Of a stretch of DNA of 48,131 nucleotides, positions 1 through 7,330 are shown in pieces. The DNA is taken from contig ONKP01000045.1 of assembly GCA_900318405.1 (NCBI GenBank), positions 1 through 48,131 of the forward strand, given 5' to 3'. Both the position numbers and the translations under genes were made by a program. The notes under the pieces are model-generated. The model was not told the DNA's origin and did no database searches. It saw only the letters and a program-made list of their open reading frames with translations. Every line of letters starts with the position of its first letter. Within the stretch, counting starts at the first letter, position 1. The DNA is from an uncultured Eubacteriales bacterium (lineage in GTDB: Bacteria > Bacillota > Clostridia > Lachnospirales > Lachnospiraceae).

Positions 1-1950
1 CGCGCCTTCAATTGCCGTCGTGGTGAGCGGATTCTGGCTGACCTTGTCGTACAGCACAGTCTCGATGCCGGCCGCCTTCAGACTGTCGTTCACGCGGTCA
101 TACAGTCCCGACTTCTTCGCGCTCGAATGGCCGGTGACGATCAGCGCCTTCTTTCCGTAAGGGCTGGCGAGTGTTCCCACCTGCTTTACCTTGCCGGGGC
201 CAAAAACAATGTTGACCGGCAGGAAATAACTGAAATCTTCTTTTCTGACTGTCGTTCCGGTTTTTGCAGCAGAGGATACCCTGTCGAGTGCCGCCGCCAC
301 TTCGGCGTCGTCCATCGTTGCCGCCGCTATGCCGGAAGATGCAGCCGCAGAACCGGCAGGCACTGCAGAAGCTACAGGTGATGCAGCTGTTGTATTGGAC
401 ATAGCCGCAGCTGTTCCTGTCGCAGGAACCGCCGGCTGTGCTATGCCGCTCTCCTCTTTGGCTTCTTCCGCTGCGATCGCAGCCGCAGCCTCTCTCTCCT
501 TCGCGTATTCCTTATCGAGCTCAGCATTGGCAACCACCTTGATCGTGCCGAATTTCTCGCCGTATTTGGCCTTGCATACAATATAGAAGATAACGCCGAT
601 TGCGGACCAGCCGAGGACGATCGCCCACTCCATCGGAGCCAGTGTAGCGCCGGTGCCGGGGATAATGTACATGACGATCATGAAGCCGGACATGAGAACT
701 GCCATCGCGCCGACAAATTTATAATGCTTCACCTTGTAAGGTCTCGGCATATACGGCTCTTTCTTACGAAGGATGACAAACGAGATCGCAACCATGCAGT
801 ATGCCAGGCAGCATGCGAGGTTGCCGGCATCAACGATCCAGGTCAGCATTTTTCTTCCGAGAAGCGGTGCCAGGCAGCTCAGAAGGCCGATTACAAGCAG
901 TGCATTGGTCGGGGTCTTGTACTTCGGATGCAGTTTTCCGAAGCTCTCCGGGATCATGTAGGATGTCGCCATGGAATACATGGCACGGCTTCCGCCGATC
1001 AGGAAGGAGTTCCAGCTTGTCACGATACCGCAGAGACCGCCGACGATCAGTACCTTCGCCATGACACTGCTGTTGAAGGCCCGCGCCATTGCATCTGCTG
1101 TCACAAGGCCGGAACCTGAATCCGTTGAAGCAGCCAGCTGCTCCGGGGACATCACGAGGCCGACAGCCAGGATGATCAGGGCGTAAAAACTAACGGCGAG
1201 GATAATCGAGAGCAGAAGCATCTTCGCTATTTTTTTCAGAGGAACGTTGATCTCCTCCGCCGCCTGCGGGATGACATCAAATCCGATGAAGTAGAACGGG
1301 CTCATCATGGCTACGCGGATGACATTGACTGCCATGCTGCTGCCGCTGTCGCCGTGGAACATCTGACTCGTCAGATTGGAAGGATCACCCTTGATCGCAG
1401 ATCCGACGATCAGCAGGATACCTGCGCCGCCGATGATGCAGGTGAGGATCGTCTGCATAATAGCTACGGTCTTCGCACCGCGGATATTGATCCAGGTGAT
1501 GAGAACAGACAGACCAATGGCTGCGGCAAGCCAGGTCGCGTATACATCAAAACCGGCCACCGTGTACAGATAGCCCTGCAGGAATGCCGGCCAGAGATAC
1601 GTGATGATCGTAGGAAGCGCGCACGCCTCAAAGCACACAACACTGACATATCCGAGGATGATCGCCCAGGTGCAGACAAAGGATCCGTTCGCTCCCATGG
1701 CGCGGAAGCTGAACACGTGCTCGCCGCCGCACTCCGGCATGGCCGGTGTCAGCTCGGCGTAGGTCAGACCGATGAAGAAGATCATGATACCGCCGATCAC
1801 GAAGCCGAGCATGGCGCCGATCACGCCGCCTCTCTCGATCCAGTCACCGGTGGAGACAACCCATCCCCATCCGATCATGGCGCCGAAAGCTATCACAAGG
1901 ATATCCCACGCGCTGAAAACTTTGTCGAATTCCGATTGTTGTTTTTCCAT
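1..1950 (-). CDS. APC amino-acid permease fused to iron-containing alcohol dehydrogenase (3' end outside window)
   Basis: One uninterrupted frame of 650 codons starts at an ATG behind AGGAGG and runs off the left window edge. Residues 1 to about 468 are an APC-superfamily permease: the first helix carries GAMIGWGWVVS, followed by about a dozen hydrophobic segments and a mid-protein SPFYFIGFDVIPQAAEE motif. Residues about 470-570 are a charged, then Ala/Pro/Ser/Thr-rich linker. From about 571 the sequence matches the start of group III (iron-containing) alcohol dehydrogenases: PVNIVFGPGKVKQVG, then GKKALIVTGHSSAKKSGL and a downstream NP. I read the frame codon by codon across the linker and found no stop. 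With the neighbouring GABA-type aminotransferase, a role in GABA uptake and reduction of succinic semialdehyde to 4-hydroxybutyrate is plausible but inferred. The metal ligands of the ADH lie outside the window, so its activity cannot be judged. Confidence 0.85.
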   Translation of the reverse strand, partial: MEKQQSEFDKVFSAWDILVIAFGAMIGWGWVVSTGDWIERGGVIGAMLGFVIGGIMIFFIGLTYAELTPAMPECGGEHVFSFRAMGANGSFVCTWAIILGYVSVVCFEACALPTIITYLWPAFLQGYLYTVAGFDVYATWLAAAIGLSVLITWINIRGAKTVAIMQTILTCIIGGAGILLIVGSAIKGDPSNLTSQMFHGDSGSSMAVNVIRVAMMSPFYFIGFDVIPQAAEEINVPLKKIAKMLLLSIILAVSFYALIILAVGLVMSPEQLAASTDSGSGLVTADAMARAFNSSVMAKVLIVGGLCGIVTSWNSFLIGGSRAMYSMATSYMIPESFGKLHPKYKTPTNALLVIGLLSCLAPLLGRKMLTWIVDAGNLACCLAYCMVAISFVILRKKEPYMPRPYKVKHYKFVGAMAVLMSGFMIVMYIIPGTGATLAPMEWAIVLGWSAIGVIFYIVCKAKYGEKFGTIKVVANAELDKEYAKEREAAAAIAAEEAKEESGIAQPAVPATGTAAAMSNTTAASPVASAVPAGSAAASSGIAAATMDDAEVAAALDRVSSAAKTGTTVRKEDFSYFLPVNIVFGPGKVKQVGTLASPYGKKALIVTGHSSAKKSGLYDRVNDSLKAAGIETVLYDKVSQNPLTTTAIEGA

Positions 1951-1992
1951 ATGACGTCCTCCTGTCAGCAGGGCTGTCGTCAGTTACACAGA

Positions 1993-2042
1993 AAGGCGTC
2001 AGAAACAGCGTATGAACCCTTCATACGTTTTCTGACGCCTTC
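1993..2042. terminator. Long two-part hairpin between kinase-like gene and permease
   Basis: The arms AAGGCGTCAGAAA and TTTCTGACGCCTT enclose a second stem, CGTATGAA/TTCATACG, with a short loop. No good T-run follows on the minus strand. It may therefore be a processing or stabilising hairpin in the permease leader rather than an efficient terminator. Confidence 0.5.
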
Positions 2043-2162
2043 GTCAATATTCTTTATTCTGTTGCCGGCGATCATTGTTGCCGTTCGGCTCAGCTGTTAC
2101 TTACGCTTTGCCGCTGTTTGCTGTCTTGCTCAGATTTTGCGTTCCTGCAACCGTTTCCTGCC

Positions 2163-2759
2163 TCACTCATTCAGCATTTCAATGTACATGAGCAGGTACT
2201 TTGTCGTCTTGTCCCATCCGAGACGGCTGCTGTCGATCAGAAGATCACGCTGTGTGCGGTCGCCCCTGTATGTTCCCGTGATATACTTGTGCCTTGAATG
2301 ATTCATCTCATCATTGTAGTCGATGATCTGCTTAGCCTCTTCCTCCGACACCTTCTTCTGCTCCATGATGGAGCGTACGCGCACATCCTTCGGTGCATAA
2401 ATGAAGAAATTCAGCACATCATCCCTGTCTTTCAGCAGGAAGTTGGCACTGCGTCCGATGATGACACAGGATGATTTTTCTGCCATCTTGTGAATAACCA
2501 TGGACTGTGTGTAAATAACACGGTTTGTCAGATTGGCGTATCTCGGTCCGAGCGAAGTCTCGAAGCTGTACTGAACACCGGTCTCCTGATCGGCTTTTTC
2601 GACGAGCCCACGATCTACACCGAGCTCATCAACGACCTTATCCACCAGATCACGGTCATAGTATTCAATCCCCAGCTTCTGTGAAAGCATCTTGCCGATC
2701 TGAGGACCTCCGGCTCCGTATTCGCAGCCGATCGTTATTATCAGGTGATCCCTCTCCAT
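2163..2759 (-). CDS. Cytidylate kinase-like family protein
   Basis: 198 residues. The ATG at 2759 is preceded by AGGAGG 7 bp away; a longer upstream reading would run into a palindromic repeat and is not supported. The N-terminus (HLIITIGCEYGAGGPQIG) resembles the P-loop region of the cytidylate-kinase-2 family. It is followed by YYDRDLVDKV and a C-terminal NHSRHKYITG segment typical of the family. Such proteins are P-loop NTPases of uncertain substrate and are often encoded beside transporters in Clostridia. It sits between the GABA-type aminotransferase and the permease-ADH fusion, all on the same strand. A terminator upstream of it suggests separate transcription from the aminotransferase. 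The real substrate is unknown; nucleotide kinase activity is only a family inference. Confidence 0.75.
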   Translation of the reverse strand: MERDHLIITIGCEYGAGGPQIGKMLSQKLGIEYYDRDLVDKVVDELGVDRGLVEKADQETGVQYSFETSLGPRYANLTNRVIYTQSMVIHKMAEKSSCVIIGRSANFLLKDRDDVLNFFIYAPKDVRVRSIMEQKKVSEEEAKQIIDYNDEMNHSRHKYITGTYRGDRTQRDLLIDSSRLGWDKTTKYLLMYIEMLNE

Positions 2760-2806
2760 GATCTTTCCTCCTGTAACAGCGTTTCCGCCGCTCTTCTTTT
2801 CAACGT

Positions 2807-2892
2807 TGTATAAGTCTACGCGCAAAGCCATAGTCGGCCTTGCACACCCTGCGGGTGAGCAGTCCGCCTCTGGCATGCGACGGACTTATACA
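2807..2892. repeat. 86-bp palindromic element with 10-bp inverted ends
   Basis: Perfect inverted ends TGTATAAGTC and GACTTATACA enclose several small hairpins, including CACCC-TGC-GGGTG and GTCCG/CGGAC. It has no coding potential and lies between the aminotransferase terminator and the kinase-like gene. Its build (inverted ends around nested GC-rich hairpins) is like the elements at 8521 and 11558, though the sequence differs. Confidence 0.6.
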
Positions 2893-2898
2893 CTTACA

Positions 2899-2943
2899 AT
2901 AAAAAGGAGTCCCTGCTTTCACGGACCGTGAAAACAGGGACCC
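2899..2943 (-). terminator. Intrinsic terminator of the aminotransferase
   Basis: On the minus strand GTCCCTGTTTTCACGG pairs with CCGTGAAAGCAGGGAC, followed by TCCTTTTTATTG. It lies about 100 bp after the aminotransferase stop codon. Confidence 0.8.
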
Positions 2944-3043
2944 CGAAAGTGCAGTTTATCAGATACTCTTCGCCGCCATTGGCGCGGGACTGCACCCGGC
3001 TCTCAGATATCTGTTTTTATAATGCTCAGCTGATTCGCAATGC

Positions 3044-4405
3044 TTACTCAGCCAGAGCCTCTTTGATGGACTCGTCGAAGATCTCGAGACCTCTCCTGGT
3101 CTGCTCATCTGTCATGCAGAGCGGAGCCAGGAAACGTACGCAGTTGCTTGCGGTACCTGCGTTCTCGATCAGAAGTCCTTTGTGAAGAGCATTCTGAATG
3201 ATCTTCTGGGTCAGCTCGGTAGCCGGCTCCTTGGTCTCCGGATCCTTTACGAACTCGATACCGATCATAGCGCCAAGTCCGCGGATATCGCCGATCACCG
3301 GATACTTCTTCTGCATTTCCTTGTAACCTGCGGTTACCATCTCGCCGATGTGACGTGCCTTTGCCGGGTAGTCTTCCTCGGTGTAGATCTTCATTGCTGC
3401 AAGAGCAGATGCGCAGGAAACCGGGTTGCCGCAGTATGTGCCGCCAATGGTTCCGGACTTTGCAGCATCCATAACCTCAGCACGGCCTGTGATAGCGGAG
3501 ATCGGCATACCACCGCCAAGAGACTTCGCAGTTGTGATGATATCCGGAGCAGCGCCTGCCTCAGCCCAGTACTCAGATGCGAAGTACTTACCGGTACGGC
3601 AGTTACCGCACTGAACCTCATCGGCGATAAGAAGGATACCATTCTCATCGCAGATCTTGCGGATTGCTTTTACCCATTCGATCGGAGCCGGAATGAATCC
3701 GCCTTCGCCCTGCAGCGGCTCAACCAGCATGCAGGCAACTTCATCGGCCGGTGTCAGCTCATCGAATACACGATACATACCGTCGATGTAGTACTGGATA
3801 GCTTCTTCTCTGCTGTATCCCTTCGGTGCACGATACAGATAAGGATACGGTGCTCTGTAAATGCCATCCGGGAACGGTCCCATGCCTTCGCAGAAAGCTT
3901 TCTTTGCTGTCAGAGCCATGGTCAGGTTGGTACGGCCGTGGAATGCGCCGCTGAAGCAGATGACATTCTTTCTTCCGGTGTAAGCCTTTGCGATCTTGAT
4001 TGCGTTCTCATCGCACTCAGCACCGGAGTTTGCGAAGTAGGTCTTGTTGTGATCACCGCGGCAGGGCATCTTCTTGTTCAGGCCCTCAGCGAGCTCTACA
4101 TATCCTTCATGACCTACGATGTTGAAGATCTCATGGAAATACCTGGGTGCCTGATCCTGAACAGCTTTTACAAGCTCCGGACGGGAATATCCGATATTCA
4201 GAACACCTACGCCGCCGATCCAGTCAAGGAACTTGTTTCCATCGATATCCTGGAACATAGCGCCCTCGCCGTGGTCAATCACGACGGGATAGGTCATGCC
4301 GCAGAGAGCCTTCGGGACATTCTCTTCTCTTCTCTTCAGAAACTCTTTGGTCTTCGGTCCAGGAATGCTGGTAACAATCTCAGGTAATTCATCACGTAAT
4401 GCCAT
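3044..4405 (-). CDS. Class III aminotransferase, 4-aminobutyrate aminotransferase type
   Basis: 453 residues, starting at the ATG behind AAGGAGGACAAAGCA; an upstream in-frame start would lie inside the leader terminator and is rejected. It has the class III PLP fold: YFANSGAE in the phosphate-binding region, SGAFHGRTNLTMALTAKK, ADEVQCGNCRTG with the ring-contacting Asp, and the PLP lysine near residue 295 in AKSLGGGMP. The overall pattern fits GabT-like enzymes, which convert GABA plus 2-oxoglutarate to succinic semialdehyde plus glutamate. Putrescine, 5-aminovalerate or ornithine aminotransferase remain possible. Its product would be an aldehyde, the natural substrate for the iron-ADH domain encoded downstream. 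Transcription is predicted from 4590-4618, through a leader with a strong terminator, next to a divergent PuuR-like regulator. Confidence 0.85.
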   Translation of the reverse strand: MALRDELPEIVTSIPGPKTKEFLKRREENVPKALCGMTYPVVIDHGEGAMFQDIDGNKFLDWIGGVGVLNIGYSRPELVKAVQDQAPRYFHEIFNIVGHEGYVELAEGLNKKMPCRGDHNKTYFANSGAECDENAIKIAKAYTGRKNVICFSGAFHGRTNLTMALTAKKAFCEGMGPFPDGIYRAPYPYLYRAPKGYSREEAIQYYIDGMYRVFDELTPADEVACMLVEPLQGEGGFIPAPIEWVKAIRKICDENGILLIADEVQCGNCRTGKYFASEYWAEAGAAPDIITTAKSLGGGMPISAITGRAEVMDAAKSGTIGGTYCGNPVSCASALAAMKIYTEEDYPAKARHIGEMVTAGYKEMQKKYPVIGDIRGLGAMIGIEFVKDPETKEPATELTQKIIQNALHKGLLIENAGTASNCVRFLAPLCMTDEQTRRGLEIFDESIKEALAE

Positions 4406-4443
4406 TGCTTTGTCCTCCTTAATGTCCCGGCGGTAACCGCCTG

Positions 4444-4583
4444 AAAAAATAAAAACGCCTTTCATGCAGTATTCCTGCATAAAAGACGTCTTTGTCTCTG
4501 AAAAATGTTCCGCTGTGCCATACAGCTAAATTGTCCTGTGCTCCATTTTATCGAACATCTTTTTCGTTCGATATCCTGAACAC
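4444..4583 (-). promoter_or_regulatory. Aminotransferase leader with intrinsic terminator and competing antiterminator pairing
   Basis: The roughly 178-nt 5' leader contains, on the minus strand, a hairpin of 19 continuous pairs (some G-U) with a 5-nt loop (arms 4475-4493 and 4451-4469). It ends in TTTTTATTTTTT and lies about 40 nt before the start codon. Near the 5' end is a second hairpin, TATCGAAC/GTTCGATA (4566-4573 and 4549-4556). The segment AAAAGATGTT (4554-4563) overlaps that hairpin and can pair over 10 bp, with wobbles, to GACGTCTTTT (4481-4490) in the 5' arm of the terminator. This is the layout of a transcription attenuator or riboswitch. I recognise no known riboswitch class in it. 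Confidence 0.6.
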
Positions 4584-4589
4584 GAGTTT

Positions 4590-4618
4590 GTTATAGCACG
4601 GCCAGTATAGTATGTCAA
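4590..4618 (-). promoter_or_regulatory. Sigma-A-type promoter of the aminotransferase
   Basis: On the minus strand TTGACA (4613-4618), a 17-bp spacer and TATAAC (4590-4595). It predicts a start near 4583, immediately upstream of the first leader hairpin. Confidence 0.8.
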
Positions 4619-4808
4619 CATGTTTTTTTTCGCAGATTGCCGTGGCAGAAGGGCACGTCCCATCCGCTCCCATGCATCACGAAAACAGCGTAAACACAGG
4701 GTGTTTGCGGTATTTTTATACTCATATTCCAGTATAAAGGTCGTGGAATCGTGATTATTTTTCCTCATTGGATATGCAAAAAAGAAAATAATTCACGTCT
4801 GGGTCGTT

Positions 4809-4863
4809 CAATATATCGCACGGATCTGCTATACTGCAGTCGAATGATCTGTGCAATATATTG
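4809..4863. promoter_or_regulatory. Interrupted inverted repeat, candidate operator at the XRE-cupin promoter
   Basis: CAATATATCGCACGGATC (4809-4826) and GATCTGTGCAATATATTG (4846-4863) are inverted copies matching at 16 of 18 positions. The 19-bp spacer holds a TATACT box. It lies about 80 bp upstream of the regulator start codon, which suggests autoregulation by the PuuR-like protein. Confidence 0.5.
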
Positions 4864-4940
4864 TATAAATGCACTGTGCTGATACCGGCGTGCACATTCG
4901 CAGGGCATCATACGCGAGAAGAGACAGCGAGGACATTGCC

Positions 4941-5489
4941 ATGGATTATCTGGAACACAACATTTCTGAAAATCTCCATCGTTTCCGCACGATGCGCGGG
5001 TGGAGCCTGGATGACGCCGCTGAGCAGACTGGCGTGAGCAAAAGCATGCTCGCCCAGATTGAGAAGGGAACGGCCAATCCGTCGATCGGCACCCTGGGAA
5101 AAATAGCCTCCGGCCTCCGCATCGATTTCAACACCCTGACGAGCCCGCCGCCAATGGATTCCTGCCTGATCGAGGTTCTGAAGACGGAGCCGATCAAAAA
5201 CAGCGAAAACGGGTACCGGGTGTGGAACTGCTTTCCCTTTGAGGATAACCAGATGGTCGAGATCTATCGAATCGATCTCGATCCGAACGGCGTCTACTCC
5301 TGCCGCAGTCACGGTGAGAGAACCCGTGAGTATCTGTGCGTTACCGAGGGCGAGGTGGAAATACGCTTCGGAAAGGAACGACACATCGTCCGCAAAGACT
5401 GCTGCTTCCGGTTCGAATCGGACCGCCCGCACCAGTACATCGGCGGCAGCACGAAGAGCTCGTTCCTAATGTTCTTCCTGTCCTACTGA
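4941..5489 (+). CDS. XRE-family regulator with C-terminal cupin domain (PuuR-like)
   Basis: 182 residues. The ATG at 4941 is preceded by GAGGACATTGCC and begins directly with the DNA-binding domain, so the longer upstream reading is not used. Residues about 5-65 form an HTH_3 domain (LDDAAEQTGVSKSMLAQIEK), and about 100-180 a cupin barrel with conserved Gly, His and Glu positions (SHGERTREYLCVTEGEVEI). Proteins of this build include E. coli PuuR, which responds to putrescine and controls putrescine/GABA breakdown. It is transcribed away from the aminotransferase, so a role as local regulator of that locus is likely. The ligand is not shown by the sequence. Confidence 0.85.
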   Translation: MDYLEHNISENLHRFRTMRGWSLDDAAEQTGVSKSMLAQIEKGTANPSIGTLGKIASGLRIDFNTLTSPPPMDSCLIEVLKTEPIKNSENGYRVWNCFPFEDNQMVEIYRIDLDPNGVYSCRSHGERTREYLCVTEGEVEIRFGKERHIVRKDCCFRFESDRPHQYIGGSTKSSFLMFFLSY

Positions 5490-5491
5490 AA

Positions 5492-6559
5492 TCAAACCGG
5501 CAGCTGCACAACGAAGGCCTTGGTATAGTCCGGATACGGCTGCTCAAGCGTAATGCGCCAGCCATGCATCCCGATGATCATCGCCGCAATGGAGAGTCCG
5601 AGCCCGCTGCCGGCATCCGCACTTCTTGACGCATCCGCCTTGACAAACGGTTCAAAAATATCTGTCTCCTCAGGTATTTTTACGCCGTCATCGATCACAG
5701 CGATCTGCGCGACGGCCGCCTGCCGCCGTACCCTCAGAACGACCCGCGTATCCTTCGGATTGTGGCGCATCGCATTGACCAGAAGATTGGTGAACACGCG
5801 TGAAAGCTGCGTCGCATCTCCGCTGACGGGGATCGGATCGTCCGGAATATCAACCTCGAAACGCATCCCCGCCTGCTCCATATCCGTATACACGTCTGCC
5901 GCGCACCGGAGCAGGAGTTCCCGCAGGTCGAGCGGTTCCCTGTGCATCCGGAACCCCTCACTCCCCAGCTTCGCATACTCAAAAAGCGATGAAATCATCT
6001 CGCTCATCCGCCCGGTTTTGGCCACAATGGCCTGCAGATATTCCTGCCTTTTTTCCGGCGGTACCATGCCATCCGACAACGCCTGCGCATACCCGGCGAC
6101 TGTCGTCATCGGTGTGCGCAGATCATGCGCCATGTCTGATATGAGGAGATTCCGTTTTCTGTCATATGCTCTGTGCTCTTCCTCGATCTGTTCTGTGAGC
6201 ATACGGATTTTTTCACTCACGAGCCTCGCATAAACAAAAATCCCCACGGCGATCGGAAGCACATACAGCAGAAAAATAGCCAGCACAAGCAGGACAGCTT
6301 TAGATTCCGCCATCCTGTTGCGAAGGTAATCACTGCCATGACCGGAAGCAATGGCCACGAGGAGTCTCAGCATATCCCTGATTCCGCCGTTAAACTTTCC
6401 AAAACCGGCCGCAGAGATGGCACTGCCGAGCGCCGGATACAGCACAGCATCCATCAGGTGGGAAACAAGCAGTTCAACGCCGACCACGATCACCACCATG
6501 ATGATGGTCCGTGTGACCAGATAGGCATAGATCTGCCGGCTGTCATATTTTTTCTTCAT
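5492..6559 (-). CDS. Two-component sensor histidine kinase
   Basis: 355 residues, starting at the ATG behind GGAGAG rather than at an ATG five codons upstream that lacks a good site. There are two transmembrane helices (about 18-34 and 88-110) around a short extracytoplasmic loop of about 50 residues. The H-box follows at ISDMAHDLRTPM with phospho-acceptor His145, then an N-box (FTNLLVNAMRHNP), a G1-like DDGVKIPEE and a G2 box GSGLGLSIA. The G1 box departs from the usual DNGxGI. It lies 53 bp downstream of its response regulator and in the same operon as a DUF975 protein. It converges with the XRE-cupin gene with only 2 bp between stop codons. The signal sensed is unknown; the small sensor loop would fit a membrane or envelope cue. 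Confidence 0.9.
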   Translation of the reverse strand: MKKKYDSRQIYAYLVTRTIIMVVIVVGVELLVSHLMDAVLYPALGSAISAAGFGKFNGGIRDMLRLLVAIASGHGSDYLRNRMAESKAVLLVLAIFLLYVLPIAVGIFVYARLVSEKIRMLTEQIEEEHRAYDRKRNLLISDMAHDLRTPMTTVAGYAQALSDGMVPPEKRQEYLQAIVAKTGRMSEMISSLFEYAKLGSEGFRMHREPLDLRELLLRCAADVYTDMEQAGMRFEVDIPDDPIPVSGDATQLSRVFTNLLVNAMRHNPKDTRVVLRVRRQAAVAQIAVIDDGVKIPEETDIFEPFVKADASRSADAGSGLGLSIAAMIIGMHGWRITLEQPYPDYTKAFVVQLPV

Positions 6560-6612
6560 GATCAGACTCTCCATAGCCTCTGGGGTTCGGGCACAGCCTT
6601 ATCACCTGCTCT

Positions 6613-7308
6613 TTAAACCTTCATGCGGTATCCGAGACCGCGAATCGTAACGATATATGCGTTCGGATCCTCCGGCGCAAGCTTTTCGCGCAGCTTGCTG
6701 ATGCAGACCATGATACTGTTGTCCGAGACATAATCTCCCCAGCCCGCCTCGCCGATCTGCTGCTTTGTGAAAACCCTTCCGGGATTCTCCATGAAAAGGC
6801 ACATGATCCGGTACTCCGAGGCCGTCAGGTTTATTTTTTTATCGCCGCGCAGGAGCTGACAGGAAACAGGATCCAGCGTCAGGTCGCCGCGCACAAGCTT
6901 CGGCACATCCTTCTGCGACTCCGTCTTATCCCCGGCACTGCCGAGCGCGGTAAACCGGCGGATATTGGAGTTGACGCGGGCAACGGCCTCCAGCGGATTG
7001 AACGGCTTGACGATGTAATCATCCGCGCCGAGATCCAGTCCGAGGATCTTATCCGTATCCTGGTCCTTCGCCGACAAAATGATGACCGGCATATTGCTGA
7101 ACGTCCGGATCTCCTTCAGCACGTGAAAGCCGTCCATTTCCGGCATCATGATATCCAGCAGGCACAGGTCGATCCGCTGTGACCGTATTGCGGCCAGCGC
7201 TTCCTTTCCCGTGCCCGCTTTCACCACGTCATATCCCGCGTTCTGCAGGTACAGCTCAAGAAGATTCCGGATTTCTTCCTCATCATCCGCTACCAGAATA
7301 CGGAACAT
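6613..7308 (-). CDS. OmpR/PhoB-family response regulator
   Basis: 231 residues. The receiver domain shows the acidic pair DD at 8-9, phospho-acceptor Asp52 in LLDIMMPEMDG, Ser79 in the switch position and the conserved Lys in IVKPFNP. A C-terminal winged helix follows, with QIGEAGWGDYVSDNSIMVCISKLREKL and the terminal GLGYRMKV. It is encoded between the DUF975 gene (22 bp upstream) and the histidine kinase (53 bp downstream), so the three are probably co-transcribed. Targets are not visible from the sequence. Confidence 0.93.
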   Translation of the reverse strand: MFRILVADDEEEIRNLLELYLQNAGYDVVKAGTGKEALAAIRSQRIDLCLLDIMMPEMDGFHVLKEIRTFSNMPVIILSAKDQDTDKILGLDLGADDYIVKPFNPLEAVARVNSNIRRFTALGSAGDKTESQKDVPKLVRGDLTLDPVSCQLLRGDKKINLTASEYRIMCLFMENPGRVFTKQQIGEAGWGDYVSDNSIMVCISKLREKLAPEDPNAYIVTIRGLGYRMKV

Positions 7309-7330
7309 TCATCCACACTTTCTTTCGTGC

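Noticed and set aside
3182-4387. Long plus-strand open frame opposite the aminotransferase
   Set aside because: It has no ribosome binding site and no family features, and it mirrors the codon structure of the real minus-strand gene.
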